From Pseudomicrostroma phylloplanum (taxonomy: Eukaryota > Basidiomycota > Exobasidiomycetes > Microstromatales): a stretch of 64,000 bases of DNA. Both the position numbers and the translations under genes were made by a program. The notes below the pieces were generated by a model that was not told the DNA's origin, did not search any database, and saw only the letters and a program-made list of their open reading frames with translations. Shown here in pieces: positions 45,284 to 59,264 of the stretch. Location: positions 124,001-188,000 of the forward strand of contig BCHS01000004.1 of assembly GCA_039545275.1 (NCBI GenBank), in the 5' to 3' direction. Position 1 is the first letter of the stretch. Every line of letters starts with the position of its first letter.

Positions 45284-45683
45284 GGTTCAGTAGCCGACGA
45301 TTCATACTCCCGGTGTGGAAGTTCAAGCTGACAAGCATAGCCTACTCATCTACTCATCCAGCGCTTCAACGATCGTCCTAGCAGTGCGCAGGTCTCTGTC
45401 TGTCTTTCTCAACGACCCGCTAGAGCGTCGGCGAGACGACTTTGCCCCTGTCCTAGGCCGAGCTCGTGAGTCCTGACTGCGCTGCGAGGGTCGAGGGTCA
45501 AAGATCATGTAGCGCGGCAGAGCGAACAGGCTGACGGACAGAGCACTTCTTCCCACCATTTCTCCCCTTTATTGAGCAGGCATGAACAAGCTGAACGCGC
45601 GCTTGAAAAGGGAGGAAGGTCTGAGACGACCAGATGCGGAAGATACGTGATTCCTTTTGTATTGTCCCTTAGCTGCACGACAA
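45284..45683. other. Convergent intergenic region
   Basis: Contains the 3' ends of the five-exon gene and of TRM6. No gene or repeat supported. Confidence 0.5.
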
Positions 45684-47768
45684 CTACTCTCTCTCTTGCT
45701 CCACAGTCGTCTTGGCCCTCTTCCTCTCCCGGCCGTCCTCTTCGGGCTCTGGCCGCTCCTGCTCCTGCGGCGGTGCGACGACCTGCGCAGATCCTTCCAC
45801 ATCAGGGGCAGGGACAACGGCCTCCTCCCGCATCTCCTCTCCCCTCTCCTCCACCTTCCTCCTCTCTTCCTCCCTCCGCATCTCCCCCCTCGCCATCTCA
45901 TCCGTCAACACCCTAATCCCATGAAGAATATACCCTCCCGTCGCACTAGTATTCATCTCCGGGTGTGTCCGTCCCGGCAAGACCTGGTATCGTCTGAGCC
46001 ATGGCTCGGTGAGACTGAGGTTGACAATTTCGTGCGATGCGCGAAGGATGGCGTGGGCTTCGACGAGGGGTTGGAGTAAGGGGGAGTGCGCACAGATTTG
46101 CGCTGAGCCGGCTAGGTAAGGGAGGAGGGAGGAGATGATTGAGACGGGCTCGTAGCCGCAGGCGGTTAGGACGCTGTGAGACGCGGATGAGGGGTAGGAC
46201 AGGTAGGATGTCAATCAGATCTGTTCTGCTCTCTTGAATTTCACTCCATGGAAACAGGCCCCGTCAACTCACCCGTCAAAGTCACCCTCGAAGAGCTCTT
46301 CCCTCAGCTCGTCTAGCTCAGCCTTGGCGGCATACTTCTTTCCCATCCTATGCCTCTCCCTCTCCCTCGCCCTAAAAGCCTTGAGTCCCTCGGCTCCACT
46401 ATCCTTCACAGCATCCTCCACCCTCTCCGGCATGGGCGGGATATAAGGGTGCTGGTACTCTCGGTCCACCTGTGCCCAGTGCAGCGTACGGAGCACATCG
46501 TCCACCACGTGCGGAGGGAAATTGATAGAGCGGACAATGTCGAACTCGGGCACCGAGTCGTTATCGTGGATGGCCAGCAGCCGACCATGTCCACCCATAC
46601 GGTCCAGACAGGCGGCAGTGAGCAGACCCGAGGTTCCGTCCACGACGAGGTAGCGCCCTCCTGGTGCTACTCCCGCGAAGCTGAGCATCTGAGCCAGTGA
46701 GTCGACTCGGAGGCCACGCACCTTTTCCGGTGACCGCTCAAAGTGGTATTCGGCCATGACTGCCACCGAGGGCGGGAGTGGTGTGAAGAGCTTGAGATGT
46801 TTGGCCTCCTTCTTCTTGATGAACTTGTCCTGCGACCAAACCGTGCGCTTCTCAAAGGAGCTCGAAGCCTTTGTCAATTCGTCGATGAGCTCCTGCCCTT
46901 CTAGCCCCGAATCGCGCAGGGCTTGCACGTCGACCATTGTGAGGCGGGGGGCGACAGTGGGGTCGTCGAAGATATCTTCATTGGTGGCATCGGTCTCTTC
47001 GAGTTCGGAGAGGGTAGTGCCAACCATGATCCGCAGAGCTCCGGGAGCGGTGGATAGGTCCGAGCCAGGACCGCCCTTCTTGCCCCTCCCACCGCCGCCT
47101 CCGCCGCCTTTACCGCCCTTTTGTTGCTTTCCCGCACCGCTGCGAGTAGCAACAGCGGCTGCTGCCGCAACACCAGCCGAGTCATCCCCCAGATCCATCG
47201 ACGTATCCTCATCCTTGACCTCTCCAGCCTCATCTTCCTTAGTAGCAGGCGCAGCAGCCTTGGGCGGCCCAATCTCCCACGTCCACCCAAAGGGCACCCC
47301 TTCCAGATCCTGCAGGTCAAAGTTGCCAAACTTGCCCAGCGAGACGACCTTTGTAGTTCGAAGCGGAGCAGGTTTCTTGGATCGCTTGCCTCTCCCATTG
47401 GCTGGTGCAGGTGCTACAGCAGCAGCAGTAGCAGTAGCACCTCCCGCCGAGCTCCCAGCCTCGGCCTCGGTCTGGGCCTGGGCATCTGTGTCCCCTTGCC
47501 CGTCCTGCTGCTGCTGCTGCTGCTCCTCCTGCGCTACTGCAGAACCAGTCGTGCTGCTCCCTGCTGGCGATCCCCACGGCTTGACATACTTGATGGCTCC
47601 CGAGGGTAGACGGAGATAGAGATGGTCCGAGGCGGCAATCGTCGAGAGACGGCGGCGGAGAGGGTGAATTGGAGCGGGAGCTGCCTTCAAGGAGGAGGAG
47701 GAGGCGGCAGGCTCTCCGGATGGGGCCGCCGCGAAGGTGCTAGCGCTGGTGCTGGCGCTTGCACTCAT
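45684..47768 (-). CDS. TRM6: Trm6, non-catalytic subunit of tRNA m1A58 methyltransferase
   Basis: Two exons, complement(45684..46173, 46273..47768), give 661 residues. The start is the ATG at 47768; the frame upstream has no ATG. After a Ser/Ala-rich leader come DHLYLRLPSGAIKYVK, a polyQ/Ala-rich insert, TTKVVSLGKFGNFDLQDLEG and PFGWTWEI. QDKFIKKKEAKHL, FERSPEKVRGLRVDSLAQML, RYLVVDGTSGLL and FPPHVVDDVLRTLHW follow. The last exon has CGYEPVSIISSLLPYLAGS and LTEPWLRRYQVLPGRTHPEM, a strong C-terminal signature of Trm6 (Gcd10). With catalytic Trm61 it methylates A58 of tRNA, including initiator tRNA-Met, in the nucleus. As usual for Trm6, the SAM motif is degenerate. A Gly-rich loop (about residues 215-235) and a polyQ run are extra. 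Exon 2 ends with a charged, Glu/Arg-rich tail. Confidence 0.92.
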
Positions 47769-48092
47769 GTTCAGAGTCTTCTTTTCTATTTGATCGATCA
47801 ATGGAGCCTTGATCTGCGCAAATATTGAAGGACGCGGAGGACGAGGGTAGGCAGGCACTCCTGTACACGCAAGTCAAAATTCTCGAGCTCGTCGCGGGTC
47901 AAGTCAGTCCTTCCTGCAACGGAGCGGAAGCGGAAAAAGACGAGGTCGACTCGAGTCGCAGCATGAAGCTCCGATTGCATTGCACAGGTTGTTACGATAT
48001 GAGAGAGACAGAGAGACAACAGGACAGGACACGGACAGACGAGGAGGTACACTGGCAAGATAGCAAGGCATGATGCCACTGGCTTCTCTTTG
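47769..48092. other. Short intergenic region between TRM6 and the CoA synthetase gene
   Basis: Contains the TRM6 promoter and the 3' end of the tandem minus-strand CoA-synthetase gene. Nothing else is seen. Confidence 0.4.
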
Positions 48093-50020
48093 TTACAGCT
48101 TGGGCTTGTCGCTGGCGACCATCTGTGCGGACACTTGCCTGCGCTGGATCTTGCCCGTGGCCGTCTTGGGGATGGCGTCGACGAGGTAGATCTTCTCCGG
48201 GATCCTAGTGGGCGGGAGGAGCAGCACGACAGATCAGAGGCTGAAGTCAGTATCCCACAGTCTTTCACGACCTCGCCTTTGTATACCGGTCGACACTTCT
48301 ACTCACTTGAACTTGCTCAGACTGCCCGCCAGATCCTTCTTGATCGCCTCCTCTGTCACACCACTCTCCACCACACAAGCCGCTCCCACCTTTTGTCCAT
48401 ACGTGGCATCCTCGACAGCGAAGCTCACTGCCTCCTTGACGCCCTTGACCTTGAGCAGAGCTGCGTCGATCTCCAGCGGGCTGAGCTTCTCACCACCGCG
48501 ATTGATCAACTCCTTGATACGACCGGTGAGGACGAGGTAGCCCTGCTGGTCGAGCTTTCCTTGGTCGCCGGTGCGGAAGAAGCCCTTGTTATCCTCGTGG
48601 CCCGCAGGAGGGTTGTGTACAAAGGACTCGGCATTGGCCTTTGGGTTGTTGAGGTAGCCCTTTGTCACGTTCTTGCCCCTCACGCACACCTCGCCCTCCC
48701 CACCAGTAGGCACAGTCTTGTCGTCGGTGCCGATGATGCGCACCTCGACACCCTGGCCGATCCCCACCGAGCCAGGCCTACGCTCGCCCTTGTGAGGAAG
48801 CTGGTTGGAAGTCATCTGGTGCGCCGCCTCTGTCATGGCGTATGCCTCCAGCACAGGCGCCTTGAATGCCTCCTCGAGAGCATGGAACACGCTCGGTGCA
48901 AGGGAAGAGGAGCAGCTGCGGATGAAGCGCAAGGGAGGCTGGGCGCTTGGGCGAGGGGAAGAGAGGAGCATAGAGTGGATGGTGGGCACAGCAGTGTACC
49001 AGGTGCAGCGCGTGAGGGTCAGCTCAGACCAGAATGTCGAGGCGGAGAACTTGGGTGGGATCACCGCGGCACCTCCAGACAGGAGCGTAGAGAGGAAGGC
49101 GGCCTGCATGCCATGTACGTGGAAGCTGGAGAGGGAGAGAGGGAATTGAGGTGTAAGACAACGCCTCTCGGGCTTCTGGCCTCAGATCTAGCCTGGTCCG
49201 GTATAGGCTACTCACAGCGGCATGACCAAGAAGGTCCTATCGCGTCCAGTCAGGTCATACGTCCTGATGATATTCTCCATTGTCGCGACCAGATTAGCAT
49301 GCGTCAAAGGCACTCCCTTTGGCTTTCCCGTCGTACCACTAGTGTGCAGCACAAGCGTCGTGTCCTGTTCCTGTGGTTCACGCTTCTCCGCTCCACCCTT
49401 GGGCAAGACCTTCCCACTGGCATCCTTGAGGAAGATGGCGCCCTTGCCATCGCTAGCAGTGGCGTCGAATACGATCTCATAGGCTGGAATGTTGAGCTTC
49501 TTGGCTGCAGAGACGGTGGGGGGAGTGCTGAGGGAAGTGGAGGAGAAGGAGCCAGAGGGGACCAGGAGCACCTTGGACTTTGTGTCGTCGAGGTAGAATT
49601 CGATCTCGCTTTGGGTATAAGCTGGGTTCAGTGGGGCTGCAATGAGCCTGGGCGAGCGCGAAGGGTTTGAGGGAGAGTCAGTATAGCCATTCCCGCCTGT
49701 CTCTTCCCCCCCCCTCCCAGCTCTACTCACCTCTGCCACCCAGTAGCCAGAAACGCGACCGCAAACTCGACTCCATTCCCCAACGAGCTACTAACCGCAT
49801 CCCCCACCTGCAATCCCAATCCAGCAAGCTGGTCCTGCAAGTCCAGCACCAGAGTCTGCAGATGGTGGTAAGAGATGTGGAAGGGTTTGCCAGGGTTGGA
49901 CGAGGCGGCTGCGTGTGGTGAGGAGGGGGGGAGGATGATGGCCGAGGCTGAAGGGGTGTACCCTGCGCGCGGCATAAAGGGGAGACGGAGCGTTGCGGGT
50001 GGGGCGATTGGGGTTGCCAT
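48093..50020 (-). CDS. PCS60: Acyl/oxalyl-CoA synthetase, Pcs60/Fat2 type
   Basis: Four exons, complement(48093..48204, 48307..49125, 49216..49647, 49731..50020), give 550 residues, all phases exact. It is an AMP-forming adenylate synthetase: the P-loop-like TSGTTGKPKGVPLTHANL (about 199-216), then LEAYAMTEAAHQMTSN, GFFRTGDQGKLDQQGYLVLTGR and the final GKIQRR motif with the catalytic Lys. The pattern (LNPAYTQSEIEFYLDD, MPLFHVHGMQAAFL, HQMTSN) fits yeast Pcs60/Fat2 and plant AAE3, which act as oxalyl-CoA synthetases. The C-terminus ends KPKL, a weak PTS1-like signal compared with SKL, so peroxisomal location is likely but not certain. Reaction: carboxylate + ATP + CoA gives acyl-CoA + AMP + PPi. 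It could detoxify oxalate. Confidence 0.88.
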
Positions 50021-50808
50021 TGTTTCGTTGGTGATGAGAGGAAAGTGTAATGGACGATGTATCAAGGGGATACGAGGATATGATGTAGAGATAGAAGGAC
50101 GACTGACGATGCCTGGGCCACACAGGTGTGCAATCAATCAGTCAAGCGATCTTCCCCAAGTGGAGTCGCACCCAGCCGAGCAAGGCGGACGGGCGCCGCG
50201 CCTGCCGGAAATGGCGCCTTTGGCCCCAGCCTCGGCACACACGGCGAACAGATGAGCACCCAAGTCGTGTGCCACAATGTGCTGCCCACGGTGAGCCACA
50301 TCACATCAACTAGGAGAGATCACAGTCGCACCGATCGTGGGAGTGGAGAACGGTACTCATTGTAGAGTGCCAAAATGTGCTACAGCAGAACGTATGATAT
50401 GAAATGGAAGCGATGTGGAGACACGGCCGAGACAGGAGGAGAGCAAGACGCAATCTGCGTCAGGAGGGACGGATCAGAGGGAGACACGGGGGTTGTACTG
50501 CAAAGCAGCCCATCCCAGCCGCGAGACGGAGACAAAGGAAATTTTCTGATGCCTGAGGAGGGAAGGATGCATCATGACAAGGTCGTTGAAGGGGCGCAGT
50601 CCCAGCTCCAGTGGAGAGGCCGGGGCTGGAGTTCTTGTATGAGTCGTGTGTAGGTCATTAGGGCAGAGCCGGTCATCGAAGAGCACAGCTCTTTGTGTCC
50701 GTCTTCGTCTCCCTATGGGCATCAAACTAATCGTCTAAAGTTGTACCCAGACACCTGCTTTGCAAACGACTGCGCATTGCCTCACCTCAAGCGCTGCTGA
50801 TCGGACGC
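50021..50808. other. Intergenic region
   Basis: 788 bp between the CoA-synthetase start and the stop of the GPI-protein gene (both minus strand). No gene or RNA is supported; several overlapping chance frames show no motif. Confidence 0.5.
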
Positions 50809-51853
50809 TTAGGCGAGGAAAGCAGCGCCGGCAAAGGCAGCACCAACGACGGCCAAGGCGTTGAGGGACGACTTGGAAGCACCGCTGGTGGAGCTGCTAG
50901 AGGTGGAGGAAGCAGCGGCAGCGGAAGAAGAACCCGAAGAAGATCCCCTGGAGGTAGAGGAGGAGCCAGATGCGGCGGTAGATGAAGCAGCGGCGCTGCT
51001 GGCGCTGCTGCTGGAGCCGCTGCTGCCCGAAGAGCTCAGGCACGAGGTGTCAGAGCCAGCATTGACGGTGACCTGAGAAGAGTAGTTGGGGGAACCAGTG
51101 CTGTCCTGTGAGGCGAGAAAGAGCAGAGGAGCGACGGAAAGGCATCAGCAAAGTTGGCTCTTTCACAGAGTGTCTCAGGGCTGGCTCAGAGGCTGTGGCT
51201 GTAACACACGACAAGAAGTACTCACGTTGACGATGAAGGTGACGGTCTGGCCAGATGTGACGTTGACAGCACTGTGGCGCAAAAGGGGAAGAGATTCATT
51301 CAGGGGGTCAATGAATGTCCGGAAAGCGGCAGAGAAGGCACCAAGCCCGCCAAAGCAAAGGCCACGGGCCGGAGCGCCTTTGGCTCGACCATCGAGCCAA
51401 TACACTATGATACTCACGACCAGGTGTAGCTTCCCGAGGAGCCAGACTGGGTGGGGAACGACACGTAAGCGGCGCTGGCGACGTCGGAGCCCTAGAGGAT
51501 TCAAGCGAAGGGAGTACACAGTCAGTACCAGATCAGAGGATGGCTTCTCATTCTCGCCGTTTTCGGGTGAAACTCACGAGGACGACGGAGAGGTACACGG
51601 AGCCGGAGGCACCGGACCAGGAGATGGCAGCGGGCTAAGAGAAGGGAGAAGGATGCGCTTTCAGCGTCAGCATGTGCTTGCCACAATGACACCAGCAGGC
51701 GAAAAAGCTCCAGCGAGCATAGCGCTTTTAGCCGACACTCACCTGGCACTCGATGAGGTTAGCAGGGGACTGGACAGTGGCCTGGGCCCTGACGTAGGTG
51801 ATGGCAGCGATACCGACGGCGGCGAGGCCGGAGATGGCAGAGAAAGTCTTCAT
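50809..51853 (-). CDS. Small secreted GPI-anchored Ser/Thr-rich protein
   Basis: Five short exons, complement(50809..51105, 51226..51271, 51418..51491, 51578..51634, 51743..51853), each with a GTGAGT donor, join in phase to 194 residues. It starts MKTFSAISGLAAVGIAAITY, a signal peptide likely cleaved before AQATVQSP. A beta-sandwich-like ectodomain follows (PAAISWSGASGSVYLSVV, ASAAYVSFPTQSGSSGSYTW, NVTSGQTVTFIVNDSTGSP). A Ser/Ala-rich stalk comes next, and the end is a hydrophobic AVVGAAFAGAAFLA, typical of a GPI-anchoring signal. The layout fits the fungal Ser-Thr-rich GPI-anchored (Kre9/Knh1-like) family at the cell surface or in the wall. A role in adhesion or wall structure is inferred. 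Every exon is too short to show as a long open frame, so this gene is easily missed. Confidence 0.85.
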
Positions 51854-53276
51854 TTTGAGGAGAAAAGGGTGTTGTGAAGTGTGTGAGGAAAACTCGAAGT
51901 TGAGGAGAGAGCTAGTATGCTAGGCCGACGGGCTTGGTGTCAAGAGAAGGTGAGTAGGTCGGACGAAAGAGTCAAGCGAGATGCAATGAGTGATGGTGGT
52001 GAAGGAGGGAAGAGAGGTTTGGCAGTGAAGAGTGCAATTTGAACCGGCCCCATCCCCCCTGCCTCTGCCTGGCCGGCCATTCCTTGGCTGTTGTGTTTGG
52101 CCAAGTTGGCAGCGCAGATCTTCAAACCCCTCTCTGTGCCTAGGGCAGGGCCACGATCTGTCAGACGAAGCGGGAGGGAGGCACAGCAGAGCCAAATGCT
52201 GCTCCGCGTCCTCGTGCCCGGGCTTGTGATGTTATGCTTGGCTGACTGTTGACCTGCATCATCCCGCTTGCTCCTGCTGCTGCTCCTCTTGTGTGCTGCA
52301 TGCCCCCCTGACGCACACTTCGATCAGGGGTGGCCGGCGTGGGGGGGGCGTCGATGAGAATCGGCTGGCTCCCTCACCGCTCTGGCAAACGCCGCCCGCC
52401 GGGGGGAGAAGCTTGGAGCATCTCAGTCGGCAGGCAGCGGCGCCTCCTCTGCTTCTCCTCTTACTGCTGTTCTTCCTCCATTCCACCGTCGGAGAGGACC
52501 CTGAACCCTCCCTGCCTCGACGTCTCTCTGCCTTCCCTCCTGTGCTTCCCATCTTCTTTTGCGTTTGACCCTCTTCTGCATTTCTTCATGTTGATTCCCC
52601 GCCTCACGGCCGTCGCGCCTTGTGCAAAATGCAAAATGCGCGGAGCAGGGAGTGTTGCTCTCGGCATCGCATGAAGACCTCCGCGCCAGTGTCTGCCTCT
52701 GCTCCTGTGCTGACGGCCCCTGACAGCCGCGTGGAGGGGGGAGCCGCGCTAGAAAACTCTGCGCTCTCGGCTGGGCTGGCTTGGCTCGGCTGCGTCGGCC
52801 CGGCGGAAACCTCCTCTCACCCTCATCGTCGTGTCTAGTCGCCGTACAAGGTTGTGGCTGTGGGCGCGAGACCCGAGGAATGCCAGCGTCAGCCATCGCT
52901 TGCCCCCCTCCCCCCCTTTTTCACAAGTGTAGGGGAGGAGACAGCAAGCAAGCAAGCTCGTGTGACAGATGATGGGATGGGTGGGAGTGCGGGTCCGAGA
53001 GGATGGTCCAGTGCGGCAGAGCTACGCTGTGCTTGTCTGCGGTGTCCGAGACACACTCGACGGAGATGAGAATATGTACTGTATGATATAAAGGAGAGGT
53101 GTTGATCGACGGGCCAAGTGACCGAGGTCACGGATGTGGACAGACTACAAACAAATATGAACATCAGCCGCGACAGCGTGCGGCGAAAAAGTAAATAGCA
53201 AGGATGGTCGATAGAGATGATGATGACCGCCATCTAAGCTGGCTAGGCATTCATCGCCTTCTCTTCCCCTCACACC
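51854..53276. other. Intergenic region, 1.4 kb
   Basis: Between the GPI-protein start and the stop of the type II membrane protein, both on the minus strand. It holds C/G homopolymer runs (for example a G run near 52340) and purine- and pyrimidine-rich blocks. Open frames here are Arg/Ser/Ala-rich with no motif, so I call no gene. Promoter elements for the GPI gene would lie at its low-coordinate end. Confidence 0.45.
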
Positions 53277-55561
53277 TCACCCCTCGAAGCTCAGCTTGCC
53301 CGCGCCTTTAGCTACAGCCTCTACCGAGCCCCACATGTCCGTGCCCTTCAAGGGCGACGAATCGCCAGCTGCGCTCGATGAATTTCTCCACCACACTTCG
53401 CCCTTGGCGTCATACTCGTTCGCGCTCTTGCTCTCGTCGGCAAAAGTGAAGACTCTCGTGCGAGCCTTGTCCTTCTCCTCTGCAGCAGGGGCAGATGTGA
53501 CCTTTGAGCCAGCGCCGCCGAGCAAGTGGTAGGAGCCGGCGTACTCTTTGTTGAGGGCGAGGGTAAGCTGTCCCTCTGGCGCCTTAGCGTTCACGCGGAG
53601 GGGCGTCTTCTCCACGTGCTCTACGAACCTGAGGTTCATGTCGCCCTGCTGACTCGAGGCATCTACAGAGACGTACGGACGCTGCTCGGTTCCGGTCCCC
53701 AGCTGCGAGCGCCAAGGCGTGTTGACCCCAACGGCCGCTTCCACTCCCTTGGAGCCCTTGAGGATCATCGTGTGATTCGAGTACCACGTACCCTGTGGGC
53801 TCACGAGCTTCCCATTGTCGGCTTCTGCGTCCAGGCGAGTGCCGAGGATCTTCACTCCCTCTGAAACCGAGATGTTGCCGTTGTGGGCCAAGACGAGCAC
53901 TTCGTTCCTTGACTCCAGCAGAGCGTCCTTCTCGATTGTCAACTCTCCTCGTCCGGCTTCGAGGTGGATCTCGTGCGCCCGTAGATGCGTATCCTGTTTC
54001 ACCTCGACGGGTCCGTCTGAGTTCTCGGCCCAGAGACGGCCAGTGGCGCGTATCGAACCGCCGAGGGAAAGGGAGCCGTGTCTCGTGACGGCGATGAGGC
54101 TGCCAAAGAGCGGATGAGGATTTGCAGGATCGTCCTTCGCCGAGGCTTGACGACGCGCGAGCGCGTACCCCAGGCGCCCTCGCGGCGAGGGTCCGTCGCT
54201 CGCCACAGACCTTCCGATGTGACGCCTTCTGCTGTTGCTACTGGTGGACTCCACTTTTGCTGGGAGGCTGCGACGGCTCAGATGCCGTCCATTTGCTGTG
54301 TCTGGCTTGGGCAGATCGGCGAAGACTGCAATGTCGATGTCGCTGCCTTCTATCCGTAGATTGGGTATCAGGACCGAAGGTGGTACATGGACTGTCACCT
54401 TGAAGGAGAGGAGTGGGTAGGGGTAGAGGGCTTTCGGCACATTTACCAGGTTGGGTGGGAGCGGCCATGTCTGTGGACGGTGCGAAGGTGGACGGTGAGC
54501 ATTGCAGAGCCATGGAACTGCTGTCTTTCTTCAGGCAACTCACGTAGATCCCGACTCCCTGATCGCGCAGACCTGCCTTCATCAACCCCACATGAGCCCT
54601 GGCCAGCAGAGGCTCCAGCTCGTACTCATAAAATGCCTCAATATCGACCTTCGCCTGACCCTCTAGCTCTCCATCCATCTTTACCTGAACCGTAGCGGGT
54701 ACGCTACCTCTGCCATCCGAAAGATGAGCAGACCGCGGAGGGTCGATGTATACAAAGATCTTGTCCGAGGTGAAGAGGGAGCGGGGTTCGTGCGGAATCT
54801 CTAGGTTGTATGACATCTTGCGGGAACAGTATGCTGCGATGCCGTACTTCTGACAGTTGGCAGATGACCAGTCTGCCAGTTGAACGTAGTGACCGTCTCC
54901 TGAAATTGGCGAGGGAGGGATTAGTGCGAGGAACTGAACAGAAGTCGATCACCGTCAGTAATTGCAGCAGAAGTACCCATACCGCCTCTTTGCCACAACT
55001 CACCTCATCTACATTCTTGCTCCACCCGCGAGCGCTCTTGTCCCACGTCGGTCCGCTGACGATGACGATGATCCACAGCCCAACAATAAAGAAGCCTGCC
55101 TGAGCGAATCTCGACGTGGGCCAGTACTGTCTAAGCAGAGCGCTGAGACTACCAAAGCAGATCCTGCCATAATGCTGTAAAGATAGAGCCACCTCGGAGC
55201 GATACCAGGGGTCTTTCACATAGATGGCCTCGCGGTAGGAAGGTGGGAGGGAGGAGGGAGAGGTAGGAGGGTACTTGGTATGTTGCGAGGTAGCTGCGTC
55301 TCCGCGAGGACCATATCCACCTGAGCCCGAACCTGCGACTTGGTCATCATCCTCGTCCTCGTCGGATGGAACCTCTACATCGTCTTCTGATATGGCGAAG
55401 CGGGAGTCTCTGGGCGGCGGACGACGAGAAGACGAGGGGGCGGATGAGGAAGAGGGGTCCTGCTGGAGCAGCGGGATGGACACTTCCTCATGGCCCTGCC
55501 CACTCCGGTCTTCGCCATCATCCTCCGAGTGGCGTTCAAAGAGGACGCTGCCTCGCGCCAT
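53277..55561 (-). CDS. Type II membrane protein with adhesin-like repetitive beta domain
   Basis: Three exons, complement(53277..54470, 54544..54933, 55004..55561), give 713 residues, all in phase 0. Residues 1-145 are a disordered, acidic cytosolic N-terminus. One helix (FFIVGLWIIVIVSG) lies near residues 160-178 and is followed by WDKSARGWSKNVDE. The rest is outside: GDGHYVQLADWSSANCQKYG, then MSYNLEIPHEPRSLF and a large, beta-rich C-terminal domain. That domain has repeated short Gly/Asn turns (GSLSLGGSIRATGRLWAENSDG, LEAGRGELTIEKDALLES, HNGNISVSEGVKIL). The pattern resembles the DUF4097-type or adhesin beta-solenoid proteins of fungi. The first intron uses an acceptor inside TTCAG chosen by phase. 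A cell-surface role is inferred. Confidence 0.78.
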
Positions 55562-56206
55562 AGTGCTCCACTACTAGAGATGATGGAGTATATGCGTGCA
55601 AGGATATGGTGGGGATGAGATGCTGTTTGCGTGGCGAATTGCGACGAGGCTGGCGGAACACGATGGCCAATCTTTCGGGCGTAAGTTGCTTGGCGGGTGA
55701 GTGGGAGGCTCAGCGTCGGGCGGGCGGGCGAGGCAGCGGAAGTGGGGCTAGTTCAAAGTCCGCGCCACCTCATGGCTGCCCCCTTGCTTGCTTGCTTGTC
55801 TGTGACTCTCTGCTGCTCCCGCCAAAGGGGCGACGCGGAGCGCGGCGGCGTCTTCGCTACCAAGGACAAGGGGCGGGGCAGACACGCACACAGACGAACA
55901 GCACCGCCGTCATAAGCTCACCACCATCGTCACCATCATCACCACCACGATCGATACGGCCCTTGTACCTTGCCTATCTCTGGTATACACTACGCGCACA
56001 CACCCTATCCTCCTGCGTCCTTGCCCCTCCCATACACCCGCACCCTTACCGGCTCACGCGAATCCCCTGCCACCGCTTAGACCAACACCTCTTCCGCGCT
56101 CCTTCGCCGCGGCATCGCTTCTCCCAATCGTCTTCCCTTCGTGAGCTCAGGAGCTGACCACAGTCCTCGCGCACTTCGACCTTTCTGCCACGCCGGGCCA
56201 GACAAC
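55562..56206. promoter_or_regulatory. Divergent promoter region of the membrane protein and CBK1 genes
   Basis: 645 bp between two divergent starts. The last 250 bp before 56207 are pyrimidine-rich, the expected leader for the kinase gene. No named site is called. Confidence 0.45.
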
Positions 56207-58867
<2,661 letters not shown>

Positions 58868-59264
58868 GAGGGATGGAGAGCGAGGCAAGGCGAGGGAGAG
58901 ATCTGAGAGAGGGAGGGTGGAAGTGCAGGGCAGGAAGAGCTTGTAGATGACTGGGAATGAGGCGAAGACGGCGGATCAGACGGGACACAGGGAGGACTGA
59001 GTAGCTAGCGTCCGCCGGGCATCACCAGTATGTCGAACTTTCCCTGTCTCCCTCTCGCGCTAATTCATCCCATCTAGTGTCAATACGTCATGCGTTCCAT
59101 ACCGACTAGGAGGTGGATTTTCAGACGCGATGCGATGCGATGCGATGCGAGTTGTGCTATTTTCTTTTTTGCAAGACGAAAGAAGGAAAAAGGACAGTGG
59201 ATCAACCTCTCATCAATCGTAAGCTCTGCCCCTTCAGCTCTACCATCTTTTCCCACTTTTCGTT
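58868..59264. other. Convergent intergenic region with a TGCGA pentamer repeat
   Basis: Between the stops of CBK1 and CSE1. It includes about four and a half units of TGCGA at 59127-59150. No gene seen. Confidence 0.5.
59127..59150 (+). repeat. TGCGA pentanucleotide microsatellite
   Basis: GCGA followed by four TGCGA units in the 3' region between two convergent genes. Confidence 0.85.

Noticed and set aside
47769..47858. Upstream extension of TRM6
   Set aside because: The extra 30 codons start with GTG and no ATG is present; the ATG at 47768 is the first.
48090..49670. 526-codon open frame on the plus strand across the CoA-synthetase gene
   Set aside because: It overlaps a well-supported four-exon minus-strand gene and shows only Arg/Leu/Gly-rich translation without a recognisable motif; a high-GC mirror frame is the likely cause.
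52423..52896. 157-codon frame on the minus strand in the 1.4-kb gap
   Set aside because: Arg/Ala/Glu-rich without motif or conserved pattern; looks like chance in GC-rich DNA.
56141..56206. Upstream extension of the CBK1 frame
   Set aside because: The frame continues upstream but begins with GTG; the first ATG at 56207 starts the typical N-terminus.
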